A stretch of 64,000 bases of DNA from positions 186,001 to 250,000 of the forward strand of contig CBDDCT010000001.1 of NCBI GenBank assembly GCA_965226185.1, read 5' to 3'. The notes beneath the pieces are model-generated. The model was not told where the DNA came from and did no database searches. It saw only the letters and a program-made list of their open reading frames with translations. Position 1 is the stretch's first letter. Each line of letters opens with the position of its first letter. Positions 8,858-17,568 of the stretch are shown here, piece after piece. Source of the DNA: CBDCYS01 sp965226185 (GTDB lineage: Bacteria > Acidobacteriota > Terriglobia > Bryobacterales > UBA6623). A program made the translations under genes and the position numbers.

Positions 8858-9160
8858 CTAGGCGGCGTCCGCTTCGGCGCCAGCGTAGCTGGTTGGGTGC
8901 GCGGATTGTCTGCGAACGGTATGCCGCTGGATCCGGGAAGCTATACGCGATAGTTTCGCCTGTTGCCTGGAGCGAAGGTCGACCTTCGGCTGCCCATTGT
9001 CCCGATTCGAATAGGCCGCGCCGAGGCTCTCGATCAAGCGATGATCCGGCGATTGAATAGCAGACTCTAAACCTGCAATGACCGTGTCCAGCCACTTACG
9101 TTTCGTGTGAAGTTCGTTGAGCAATACGTCTATGTCGACTGTACATCCTTCCTTTTTCAT
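8858..9160 (-). CDS. Small hypothetical protein
   Basis: This 100-residue ORF has a good ribosome-binding site (GGGAGAGGAAG directly before the ATG). Its N-terminal half is a plausible amphipathic helical region (DIDVLLNELHTKRKWLDTVI) of a kind seen in short acidobacterial proteins. The C-terminal half is Arg/Ala-rich and may have been altered. The function is unknown. The stretch 9161-9400 upstream holds nothing recognised. Confidence 0.45.
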   Translation of the reverse strand: MKKEGCTVDIDVLLNELHTKRKWLDTVIAGLESAIQSPDHRLIESLGAAYSNRDNGQPKVDLRSRQQAKLSRIASRIQRHTVRRQSAHPTSYAGAEADAA

Positions 9161-9400
9161 CTTCCTCTCCCTAACATGAGATCCATTGAATGTTTTAACT
9201 CAAAACACTAAGAGGCTACCACAAGGGGTATAAAGATCCTGTAAAACGGTGTCTGTGAGGAATAAAGATTATATAAACATACCGGAATCTCAAGTAGCGA
9301 GAGGAAATAGGAAATTGCTGCCGGCAAGCTGGACGACGAATATTGGGAAATTATCCGATCGGAGTGAATCGGGCCGGGTTCTAATGTGACCGGATAAACA

Positions 9401-10801
9401 TTAATCGAGTTCGTCTTTGAGTTGCCGGTCAAGCTTTTCGGTGACGGCGGGAAGCCTCTGAGGATTGCTCAGCAAAGCACGGACAGCAAGCTGGTCCCGC
9501 CGGAGTATTTCAATCGCCGCAAGTCCGAGTTTGTACGCAACCGACGCTTGCAAGGAATTCAGGCCGCTCCAGCCGCCCGACAGCCGCGCCAGGGTCGGCA
9601 GAGTACTCTGTTTGCTCAAACGCCGCAGATTGGCCCAATCGTCCCGGCTGAGCTCTCGGCCCGAAAAGCTTTGAGCCAGGCCTTCGTGGAGCCAGGCCGG
9701 CCAGGGGCCGAGGCGGGCCAGACAGGCGTGGACAAACTCGTGTGAAAGCCTCTTGCGGACGCGTTCATCGACTTGACCGCTCGGCGGCAGCGCGACACGG
9801 ATCTTGCCGTCGAACTGGCCGCCGCTCCATTCCGCGGCTCCGGTCGTGCTGCGGTAGTTGTCGAGGCTTTGGATAATCACAACGAAACGCTCGCTCGACT
9901 GGCAGCCGAGCTGGTAGGAGATGCGATTGACTTCTCGCTCCAGAGCGGCGCTGAAGCGCCGGGCGGCGGCCGGTTTGAGCGTTTCGCCTTCGTACCGCAG
10001 GATAAAACGAGTTCCGTAGGTGACGTCGTCACTCTTGTCCCCCGCCAGCTCCATTTCGATCTTGCGATAAAACCGTTCCAGTCCCGGGTTCGGCTGGATC
10101 TCGATCGAGCGTTTCAAATAACGGCCGGCCCCCTCAACTTGGTCGCGCCGGTAGAGGCTGACACCCGCCAAAGCCAGCAGGCCGGCGTTGTCGGGATGCG
10201 TTTTGAGAGCCGCTTCCGCCACTTTTAACGCCTTGTCGGGCCTGGAAAGTTGAAGCAGCGCCTGCCCGCGGAACAGAGCCACTTGCACATGGCCGGGTGG
10301 CGCGCCGGCGGACAAGAGCACTTTTTCGGCTGCGGCCGGGTCGCGTTTCTTGAGCAGACCGGCGGCTTCCCGGATCTTTGCTTGAATGCCGGGCGAGTCG
10401 GATGTGTCCGGTGTCCCGCCTAGTTCGAGGCTGGGCGGCATCCCGAGCACCTCGATCTCGCCGCTCACAACGCTGCCGGAAGCCGCTTCACGGCGGGATT
10501 GCTCGAAAGCTTCGATCCCTTCCAGGGCGTCCTTGGAAACATAGCCCCGAACGGAGCGCCCATCCACTTCGGCGGAGACTGAATAACAGGGGCTGTCGGA
10601 GCGGGCAATCGCGAATCTCAATCGAACTTTGTGGCCCTGCGGGAGCTGAGCGACACGGCTTGCTCCCTCCGAACAGTTGGCCAATAGGTTAACTTGATCT
10701 TTTTTGACAACGAGTTCTTTGGCTTTGAGGGAAGCAGGTGGGAATAGGCCTGCCGAGCAGACCCCAAGGAACACAACTGCCGGGGCTTTCGGAAACCTCA
10801 T
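9401..10801 (-). CDS. Secreted zinc peptidase (peptidase MA-like) with SH3-type and TPR segments
   Basis: This protein of 466 residues starts with a signal peptide (PAVVFLGVCSAGLFPPASLKA). An SH3-like region follows, with a predicted short helical linker, then TPR-like helices (about residues 140-250). The C-terminal gluzincin domain has HEFVHA as the HExxH zinc motif and a downstream glutamate in WLHEGLAQ. Peptidase MA-type domains are found in secreted bacterial proteins whose substrates are mostly unknown. It stands alone on the minus strand; the upstream stretch to 11130 has no gene. Confidence 0.8.
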   Translation of the reverse strand: MRFPKAPAVVFLGVCSAGLFPPASLKAKELVVKKDQVNLLANCSEGASRVAQLPQGHKVRLRFAIARSDSPCYSVSAEVDGRSVRGYVSKDALEGIEAFEQSRREAASGSVVSGEIEVLGMPPSLELGGTPDTSDSPGIQAKIREAAGLLKKRDPAAAEKVLLSAGAPPGHVQVALFRGQALLQLSRPDKALKVAEAALKTHPDNAGLLALAGVSLYRRDQVEGAGRYLKRSIEIQPNPGLERFYRKIEMELAGDKSDDVTYGTRFILRYEGETLKPAAARRFSAALEREVNRISYQLGCQSSERFVVIIQSLDNYRSTTGAAEWSGGQFDGKIRVALPPSGQVDERVRKRLSHEFVHACLARLGPWPAWLHEGLAQSFSGRELSRDDWANLRRLSKQSTLPTLARLSGGWSGLNSLQASVAYKLGLAAIEILRRDQLAVRALLSNPQRLPAVTEKLDRQLKDELD

Positions 10802-11130
10802 CCTTCAGTCATTGTAGCGGTGAAGGCGCCTATCGCCCGGTAAGGAAAATCGCTGATTTACGGCCGTAACATGGGCTAGCGGAACCTTGTCTCGGGTGGT
10901 ATCCGTCGCCACCGTTACCGACTCTGGCAGAAAATTTCAGCCGGCCGGACCTTGTGCGCCGCCAGAGGCGTGGACGGCAGTCCACGCTCAGCGGCTTTAG
11001 CCGCTCCGACGTAGGGCGGGCCAGCGTAGGGAGGACCGACGCAGGGCAGGCCGAAGTCCGCGCTTTTCATCGCGGTCGAGTCTCCATCCCGTCCAACCTG
11101 CGGACCCTCTTTGGTCGCGGCTCGTCCCTG
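10802..11130. other. Intergenic stretch with hairpins and short degenerate repeats
   Basis: No gene was recognised. Visible structures are a hairpin GCGTGGAC/GTCCACGC, a second inverted pair AGCGGCT/AGCCGCT, and three degenerate repeats of about 15 bases (cgtagggcgggcc, gcgtagggaggacc, gacgcagggcaggcc) near 11008-11055. Confidence 0.5.
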
Positions 11131-11907
11131 TCAAGAAATCGTCACGCCGCCATCGACGACGATCGTCTGGCCGGTGATGTAGCTGGACGCGGCTGTAGCC
11201 AGAAACAGCACGACTCCTTTGAGTTCGCCGGGTCTGCCGATGCGGCGCATGGGCACTTTGGCTTCATAACGCTCTTGATACTGGGCCAGCAGTTTTTCCG
11301 TCATTCGGGACGGAAAAAAACCAGGCGCCACGGCATTGACGCGAATGCCGTGTTGTCCCCATTGGCTGGCCAGCTCGCGCGTCATCCCCATGACACCGGC
11401 CTTGCTGGCCGCGTAGCCGACGATGCCCGCCTCGGGAATCGAGCCTCCCTTCAGGCCCGCAATCGAAGCAATCGTGATAATCGTTCCCGATTCGCGGCTG
11501 AGCATGTGGCGTCCGGCCGCCTGCGAGAAAAGCCAAGCCCCCGTGAGATTGACATCGATGACGGAACGCCACCTCTCGATCGGCATTGCCTCGGCACGGG
11601 CGCCCCAGGTAATGCCGGCGTTGTTCACCAGCACGTCAATCGCTCCGAACGACTCGATGCATTTGTCGATCGCTCCCTGAACCTGCTCCGGGTCAGTAAC
11701 ATCGCAAAGTGCGCCCTCGCAGCGAAAGCCGCGTTTTTGGAATTCCTCGATCGTCGGAGAGAGCCATTGATCGCGCCTTGCCAGCAGGAATATCGAAGCT
11801 CCCGCCTCCGCCAAACCCTCGGCAATTTCCGCTCCCAAACCGCGAGAGCCCCCGGTCACAAGGGCGGTTTTGCCGCTGAGGTCGAATAAGGATTTCACGT
11901 CCGTCAT
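11131..11907 (-). CDS. Short-chain dehydrogenase/reductase (SDR)
   Basis: This classical SDR of 258 residues has the cofactor motif TGGSRGLG near residue 18, NNAG near 91, the catalytic Ser in ITIASIAG, and YAASK (YxxxK) near 165. The end (ITGQTIVVDGGVTIS) is typical of the FabG/gluconate 5-dehydrogenase branch. It is probably an NAD(P)-dependent oxidoreductase of a sugar acid or 3-oxoacyl substrate; the specific substrate is not predictable. No operon partner is evident. Confidence 0.85.
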   Translation of the reverse strand: MTDVKSLFDLSGKTALVTGGSRGLGAEIAEGLAEAGASIFLLARRDQWLSPTIEEFQKRGFRCEGALCDVTDPEQVQGAIDKCIESFGAIDVLVNNAGITWGARAEAMPIERWRSVIDVNLTGAWLFSQAAGRHMLSRESGTIITIASIAGLKGGSIPEAGIVGYAASKAGVMGMTRELASQWGQHGIRVNAVAPGFFPSRMTEKLLAQYQERYEAKVPMRRIGRPGELKGVVLFLATAASSYITGQTIVVDGGVTIS

Positions 11908-12078
11908 GGCAGGTTAGTCTAGCAGTTCGCGGGGGCGCGACTACGGCAGGGAAGGGAATCAAGCAGGCCAATAGCGACTCAGCAAGGTCTTGTCAGAACG
12001 GGCTTGTGCAAAGGGAACCTCGCGTGTCGCAATCCTGCTGAATTTTGCAAATGCACCGCACCATCCGCGTCCGCGCTT

Positions 12079-13719
12079 CTATTTGGGCGGTACCGACATC
12101 AGATATTCGACAATCGCTTCCATCTCAGCCGGAAAGAAATCGTAGGCAGGCATCAGGCTGTCGGGTGAAAACGCTTGCGGGTTGCGAAAGTGCCCCGCCA
12201 GCCACTCCTTCGTCCTTCGTTGCCCCACGCCGTTGAGCGGAGGTCCGGCCTTGCCACCGAGTCCGTTGATTATGTGACAGTTGCCGCACATGTTCATCTG
12301 GTAGACCATGGCTCCTTGCATGGCGAAATCAGGAGCACTATCCAATGCCAGAGCATTTTCTGGAGTGACCTTCAGCAAGAAGGCGGAGAGGCAATTCAAC
12401 AACGCCGGAGAGAGCTGAACCGCGGGCATCGGGCTGCCCGGAACCACCGCCGATGGATTCCGAAAATGGTCGATCATCCAGTCGGCCGACCTTTTCTGCC
12501 CAACCGTGGCCAGGGTGGGGCCCATCTTGGGTTCACCCTCAACGAGGTTGTGGCAGGTCGCGCATTTTTCGCGCCGGTAGCAGGCAGCCCCGGCTAACTC
12601 GACCGGCGTGAGTTGCGGCCAGCTCTCCGCGGCCGCCAGAGTGGATCTGCTAGCCGGCTGTTCCGGAGCACTGACAATAGCGGCGATCGTGAGCCCCGTC
12701 CATCCTGCTGCCGCCAGCGTCACAATGCCCCAGGTGAAAGTTCGCTGCGCGACTCTTTTCGCACGGCCCCGGTCGATAAAGGGGACCAAGAACAGTGCTC
12801 CGATCGCCAGAGTCGGCAAGATCACGGCGCCGACGACTTCCAGGGATCCCTCGAAGAATTTCAAGGTTTGAAAAAGAAAGAGAAAATACCACTCGGGCCG
12901 CGGGATGTAGCTCGTATCGGTGGGGTCGGCTAGTCTCTCGAGTGGCGCGTCAATCGCTACCGCCATGACGAAAAGAATCGCGAACGCCCCAAAAACGGCC
13001 ATGGTGTCTTTGAAAGCTTGCTCGGGGTAGAACTTCTTGCTAGCTCTGCCGGCATCCTCGGGAGCCGGTGCGACGCCGTGGCGAATGACTAGATAAACAT
13101 GCAGGATGATCAGAAACGCTGTCACGGCCGGCAGCAGCAGCACGTGCAGGGCGTAGAAGCGCGAGAACGTGGAAACGCCCACCGTCCCATCCGGGCTGCC
13201 AAGAAGCCGCATCACGACTTCGCCCGCTCCCGGAGCCAAGGCCGAAATCTGAATCGTGACCACGGTCGACCAGTAAGCACGATTGTCCCCGGGCAACAAA
13301 TAGCCCGTGAGCCCGAAACCCAGCACAAGCAGCAACAGCACGACTCCCACCAGCCAAGTGGTTTCACGGGGCTTTTTGTAGGCTCCCCAGAGGGCAACCT
13401 GGATCATGTGCATCACCACGACCACAACCATCATGCTGGCGCCCCAGTGGTGCAATCCGCGGATGATTCGTCCTCCTGTCAATTCGTTGATGATGGCCTG
13501 CAGGCTGAAATAAGACGCGCCCGGCTGAGGAACGTAATTGAAGGCCAGCAAGATCCCAGTGAATACCTGCAACAGGAAGAGAAATAAGGCAACGCTGCCG
13601 AAGACTTGATGCCAGCCGCTTGACGCGGGGATATCTTCGTCCAGGAAGTGCTTGACAGCGCTGACCAGTCCGGTGCGGTCGTCGAACCAGTCGACGGCGC
13701 CGGTGATCGGGTTGTTCAC
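12079..13719 (-). CDS. Cytochrome b fused to two c-type heme domains (bc-complex subunit)
   Basis: The N-terminal region is cytochrome b with several membrane helices and histidines (GLHHWGASMMVV, FYALHVLLLP, LIILHVYLVIRHG) and the PEWY quinol-site motif. After the membrane part come two c-type heme sites, CATCH and CGNCH, each with a downstream Met ligand candidate. Together with the adjacent Rieske protein it forms a cytochrome bc complex passing electrons from quinol to periplasmic acceptors. The GTG at 13719 overlaps the Rieske stop (GTGA), so it is preferred over ATG 13761. The fusion of two c-heme domains to cytochrome b is the noteworthy feature. Confidence 0.9.
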   Translation of the reverse strand: MNNPITGAVDWFDDRTGLVSAVKHFLDEDIPASSGWHQVFGSVALFLFLLQVFTGILLAFNYVPQPGASYFSLQAIINELTGGRIIRGLHHWGASMMVVVVVMHMIQVALWGAYKKPRETTWLVGVVLLLLVLGFGLTGYLLPGDNRAYWSTVVTIQISALAPGAGEVVMRLLGSPDGTVGVSTFSRFYALHVLLLPAVTAFLIILHVYLVIRHGVAPAPEDAGRASKKFYPEQAFKDTMAVFGAFAILFVMAVAIDAPLERLADPTDTSYIPRPEWYFLFLFQTLKFFEGSLEVVGAVILPTLAIGALFLVPFIDRGRAKRVAQRTFTWGIVTLAAAGWTGLTIAAIVSAPEQPASRSTLAAAESWPQLTPVELAGAACYRREKCATCHNLVEGEPKMGPTLATVGQKRSADWMIDHFRNPSAVVPGSPMPAVQLSPALLNCLSAFLLKVTPENALALDSAPDFAMQGAMVYQMNMCGNCHIINGLGGKAGPPLNGVGQRRTKEWLAGHFRNPQAFSPDSLMPAYDFFPAEMEAIVEYLMSVPPK

Positions 13720-14216
13720 GCCTGGGTCTCCCCGGAAGAGGGCTTCCTGTCGCCAAGCCACAGGCGCGTGCCTTCCACGCGGGTTTCAAGCCGATCGAGC
13801 GGGCGCGGAGCAGGGCCGCTCAAAACGCGGCCGTCTATCGAGAACGTCGAGGCGTGACAGGGACATAGGAAATTCTTGTTCTTCTTGTCCCATTGATAGC
13901 CACACCCCAGATGAGTGCATTGGGGCGCAAAGGCGATCACTTCGTTCTCGCTCTTAACGGCCCAGGTAGCAGTTTTTTTGACAGTGGTTTTCCAGCCGTC
14001 CGCTTGCTTCTTGTGGAACAGCAACTCGGTGGGTTCGTTCAAGGGCAACTCTCCAACGTCGCCCGCCTCCGCCCAGGTGCCGTTGGCCTCGCCACGGAAA
14101 GGTGAAAACAAATACGCCACCGCCGGCAACGCCAAGGCTGCCGTCATCAGCGACGTAGCCCCGAAGATCATTCGCTGGTAAAAGCTTCTGCGAGTCGTCC
14201 GCCGGTCTCCTTCCAT
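13716..14216 (-). CDS. Rieske iron-sulfur protein of the bc complex
   Basis: The 2Fe-2S ligand motifs CTHLGC and CPCHAS are present. An N-terminal membrane anchor (MIFGATSLMTAALALPAVAYLF) is preceded by a twin-Arg region (RRTTRRSFYQR), consistent with Tat-dependent export. Its stop overlaps the cytochrome b start, so the two are coupled. Upstream, 14217-14490 has no recognised gene. Confidence 0.93.
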   Translation of the reverse strand: MEGDRRTTRRSFYQRMIFGATSLMTAALALPAVAYLFSPFRGEANGTWAEAGDVGELPLNEPTELLFHKKQADGWKTTVKKTATWAVKSENEVIAFAPQCTHLGCGYQWDKKNKNFLCPCHASTFSIDGRVLSGPAPRPLDRLETRVEGTRLWLGDRKPSSGETQA

Positions 14217-14490
14217 TTTCGCTACCCTCGCGTCTACCTCTTAAATCGCCGCCAAGCGACGCCGAGTTACGGCTCGGCGCAATAGCCATACACGATGGCA
14301 ACTTCCCTAGATACGACGCCTGCTGCGACGCCTGTTGATGGACACGCATCCCGCGCATTGGGCGGCACGCCGGCCGGCTCATTTCGCCCGGAGGGGAATC
14401 CGGTTCCGCGAGTGTATTCACTAACCGGCATTTCTCAGTGCCCTTTTTCGGCGCGGACACCCTGGGCCGTCAGGTGGTGAGAAATGCGGA

Positions 14491-15417
14491 TTAAGCTCCA
14501 GGCTGGTCTCGGGCAGCCGCGGCAACCCTTTGACTGAGCCGCCGTAGGTCGCCGAGCAGCGACATCGGGAGATCCAAAGAGCCGAGCGATGCGCTGGACT
14601 TCTCCCCGCCGTGGAAATCGCTGCCGCCGGTGACGCCGAGGTTGAGCAACCCTTTTCCGGGCGCGCGGAGAGCAGCTCCTCGGCTGCCGCCGGTGACGCC
14701 GAGGTTGAGTTTCCGGGCGGCGGAGAGCAGCTCCTCGGTCTGCTGGGGCGAATGGTCCGCGTGGTAGACCTCGATGGCGTTGAGCCCTTTCTCCTTCAGC
14801 TCGTGAAACAACTCTTCCACCGATCGGGAGTCCTCATTGACGAACCGCGCCGGGTGCGCCCATGAAGAAATGCCTCCCGCTTCTCGAATCCATCCGAGCA
14901 CGTCGTCGGCCGATGGGTCGCGGCGCTCCACGTATCCGGGCTGGCTTTCGTCGAGATAGCGGTCAAACGCCTCACGGTAGCTGGCGACGTAGCCTTTGTT
15001 GACCAGCACCTGCGCGAAATGAGGCCGCCCGGTTTGCGCGCGGCCGAGCGCTTCGGCGTCCTCCAGTTTCACGCTCAGCCCAAGCTGACGCAGCCTCTCG
15101 GTGAGCCGATTGTTGCGCTCCCGGCGGTTCTCTTGAACACTTGCCAAGTGCCCGCGGAAGGTGGTATCCGGCAGGTTTTCAAAAAAGTATCCGAGGATGT
15201 GAATGGCCCGGCCGTGGAGTTTCGTGCTCAACTCCACGCCGCAGATCAACTCCAACTCACGGCCGTTGACGTACTCGGCGGCCACATCGTAACCTTCCAA
15301 GCTGTCGTGGTCGGTAATGGAGAGGGCTTTCAGCCCTTTTTGACAGGCGAGATCTACTAGTTGTTCCGGAGTGAGATTGCCGTCCGACCTGTCAGTGTGA
15401 CTGTGAAGATCCACCAT
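14491..15417 (-). CDS. PHP-domain phosphoesterase with an in-frame duplication
   Basis: The metal-binding PHP motifs are present: DLHSHTDRSDG at the start, ITDHDS, and GGSDFHGG near the C-terminus. Related proteins include nucleoside 3',5'-bisphosphate phosphatases and RNase AM-type enzymes, a fitting partner for sulfate activation because PAP produced from PAPS must be removed. The first 26 bases overlap the cysC end. LNLGVTGGS appears twice, 21 residues apart, owing to a 63-bp tandem duplication (14621-14683 and the next unit) just before the SDFHG metal-site motif, which could impair activity. Confidence 0.82.
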   Translation of the reverse strand: MVDLHSHTDRSDGNLTPEQLVDLACQKGLKALSITDHDSLEGYDVAAEYVNGRELELICGVELSTKLHGRAIHILGYFFENLPDTTFRGHLASVQENRRERNNRLTERLRQLGLSVKLEDAEALGRAQTGRPHFAQVLVNKGYVASYREAFDRYLDESQPGYVERRDPSADDVLGWIREAGGISSWAHPARFVNEDSRSVEELFHELKEKGLNAIEVYHADHSPQQTEELLSAARKLNLGVTGGSRGAALRAPGKGLLNLGVTGGSDFHGGEKSSASLGSLDLPMSLLGDLRRLSQRVAAAARDQPGA

Positions 15418-15949
15418 CGGCCGACAAAAGACCCAACTCCACTAGTTTAGCCCAAATTCTGTCGGCGCTTTCTTGCGGCGTCTCCTTGCTGGAGTCAAAT
15501 GTGACTTCCGGGTTGAGCGGCGCTTCGTAGGGATCGGAAACTCCGGTGAAATTCTTGATCTCTCCGGCCAGCGCTTTTTTGTATAGTCCTTTGACGTCTC
15601 GCTCGATGAGCGTTTCCATGGGACAGTGGGCGTAGACTTCCACGAAGTTGTCGATCCGTGAACGCACGTAATCCCTGATCTCCCTGTAGGGGGAGATGGC
15701 GGCCGTGATGGCGATGACTCCGTTGCGGGAAAGCAGCTCGGCGACAAAACCAATACGCTTGATGTTGGTGTCCCGGTCTTCTTTGCTGAAGCCGAGGCCC
15801 TTCGATAAATTCGTGCGAACGATGTCGCCATCAAGGACTTCGACTTTCGCGCCCAGCTCGCGCAGACGCTTTTCGAGGACTTCAGAGACGGTTGTTTTTC
15901 CCGCTCCGGAAAGACCGGTAAACCAAAGTGTGAGACCCTTATGTGTCAT
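15392..15949 (-). CDS. cysC: Adenylylsulfate kinase
   Basis: This 185-residue protein has the Walker A motif GLSGAGKTT, the APS-binding region DGDIVRTNLSKGLGFSKEDR and NIKRIGFVAELL, and the lid-like KGLYKKALAGEIKNFTG. CysC phosphorylates APS to PAPS. It overlaps the PHP gene and lies downstream of sat on the same strand, making a sulfate-activation operon. Confidence 0.93.
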   Translation of the reverse strand: MTHKGLTLWFTGLSGAGKTTVSEVLEKRLRELGAKVEVLDGDIVRTNLSKGLGFSKEDRDTNIKRIGFVAELLSRNGVIAITAAISPYREIRDYVRSRIDNFVEVYAHCPMETLIERDVKGLYKKALAGEIKNFTGVSDPYEAPLNPEVTFDSSKETPQESADRIWAKLVELGLLSADGGSSQSH

Positions 15950-16266
15950 TTAAAGCTCTTTCCTTAACTGCTGAGAGATTTGAGAGCTGCTGATGAGTGC
16001 GGATTCGGCTAGGCGCCGGCCGCTGGCAATACTTCCCGCAAGAGCGTAGCGGCTTCACGCTTCACGCCGCCGCCGAATGTGAAGTGAATGCCACCTTCAG
16101 CCCGGGCGAAACAGGAGGTTTTATCAGCGTCTTGTTTTCGCCACCAGCGGCCGCCACGGAAACTCGTGCGGATTCCCAGACGTTCGGCGAACTCGAGAAC
16201 GCCCCACTCCAGTAATTCGATTGCTGCTTTCAGGCGGCAGGGTCGGCCAAGTGTCCGCCGCTTGGC
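15950..16266 (-). other. Gap between sat and cysC with a possible decayed ORF
   Basis: Immediately after the sat stop, the minus strand keeps one open frame to a TAG at 16009-16011 of about 83 codons (contains RLKAAIELLEWGVLEFAERL). It has plausible codon usage but no ATG, GTG or TTG start. It may be a degenerate or start-less gene fragment; no family was recognised. Confidence 0.25.
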
Positions 16267-17376
16267 TCATTGTCGCTTTTCCGCCTCGACAAGAATCTTG
16301 GCGATTTCCGGCCGTGTAAACTCCGCCGGGGGCATTTTCCCCTCCTTCAGCATTGCCCGGACCGCGGTTCCACTGAGGAATACTTGATCCTCTTTGCCGT
16401 GCGGACAGGTCTTCGGCGAGGTCATCCCGTTGCAGGCTTTGCAGAAATGGACGAAATCGAAAAAGATTGCTTCAATGCCTAGCTCGTCTCGCTGAAACTC
16501 GGAGAAAATCTCCTGCGCGTCAAACGGTCCGTAATAGTTGCCTACTCCGGCATGGTCCCGCCCCACGATGAAGTGTGTGATGCCGTAATTCTTGCGAACC
16601 TGCGCGTGGAAGATAGCCTCTCGCGGACCGGCATAACGCATCCAAGCGGGGAAGCCGGCCAGCAGCGTGTGCTGGGGTGAGTAGTAGTTGTCTAGGAGAG
16701 TCCTGTAGCAGGCGAGCCGAACTTCGGCGGGTGTATCGTCCGCCTTGGTCTCGCCTAGCAAAGGGTGAACGACCAAGCCGTCGGCTGTCTCCAGAGCGAT
16801 TTTGGTGACAAACTCGTGTGCGCGATGGATGGGATTCCGCGTCTGGAAGCCGATGACCTTTTTCCAGCCCAGCTCGGCGATCTTGGCCCTCACCTGCCCG
16901 GGCGAGAACGGCAACCCGCCAGGGATGTCGAGCCGCCACTTGGGGAATGTCTCGACGTCACCGGCCAAACTGTAATCCCCCGCTCCGGCGAGCCACTGAA
17001 CGCCCGGGTGAGCCGGGTCCTCCGTCCGGAAGATGTGCTTGGAATAGTGGGGCTTATCGATCTTGAAGACCTCTTCAATGTGGAGCGCGCCGGCCGGTTT
17101 GTCGCGGTCGGTGAGGATAACGCGTTCGGCATCCTTCAGGGCGTTCGCTTGCTGTTCGCTAACCGGGAAGATGACCGGGATGCTCCAGGGCTCACCGGTC
17201 GTAAGGTGCATCTTTTCACATACATGACTGACTTCGTTCGCCGGAAGAAAGCGCTCGACCGGGTGATAGCCACCTTCGGAAAGCAAAAAAAGATCACTTA
17301 GTTGCCGAAAACTAGCGGCAATCGTGGGTGGATTATCCTGAAGGAGCGTGGACGCGCGCTCGGCCGACACCAGCAT
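16267..17376 (-). CDS. sat: Sulfate adenylyltransferase (ATP sulfurylase)
   Basis: This 369-residue single-domain ATP sulfurylase has the catalytic motif QTRNPIHRAHE, GRDHAGVGNYY, and a C-terminal Zn-type cluster (CKACNGMTSPKTCPH). It converts sulfate and ATP to APS, the substrate of the CysC encoded downstream. The upstream stretch 17377-17568 is non-coding and may hold the operon promoter. Confidence 0.95.
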   Translation of the reverse strand: MLVSAERASTLLQDNPPTIAASFRQLSDLFLLSEGGYHPVERFLPANEVSHVCEKMHLTTGEPWSIPVIFPVSEQQANALKDAERVILTDRDKPAGALHIEEVFKIDKPHYSKHIFRTEDPAHPGVQWLAGAGDYSLAGDVETFPKWRLDIPGGLPFSPGQVRAKIAELGWKKVIGFQTRNPIHRAHEFVTKIALETADGLVVHPLLGETKADDTPAEVRLACYRTLLDNYYSPQHTLLAGFPAWMRYAGPREAIFHAQVRKNYGITHFIVGRDHAGVGNYYGPFDAQEIFSEFQRDELGIEAIFFDFVHFCKACNGMTSPKTCPHGKEDQVFLSGTAVRAMLKEGKMPPAEFTRPEIAKILVEAEKRQ

Positions 17377-17568
17377 CGATGAAACCTCCTATTGTCTATC
17401 GATTTAGTAGAGATTCTCAGGTTATCAAACGCCGCCCTTTGGGTGCAAGTTGCCCCGCCGGCCGGCCGGTTGCCACGAGCGAACCATCGACGACGGGCCG
17501 AGGGGGCTCTCCGTCGCCCCCTTGACTTTTACCTGTCATGGAGGTCCCTATTGGCTGCTAACCTGCTG

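Noticed and set aside
8701..9060. Plus-strand ORF of 119 residues
   Set aside because: Arg/Ser-rich and antisense to the more plausible minus-strand small protein; no motif.
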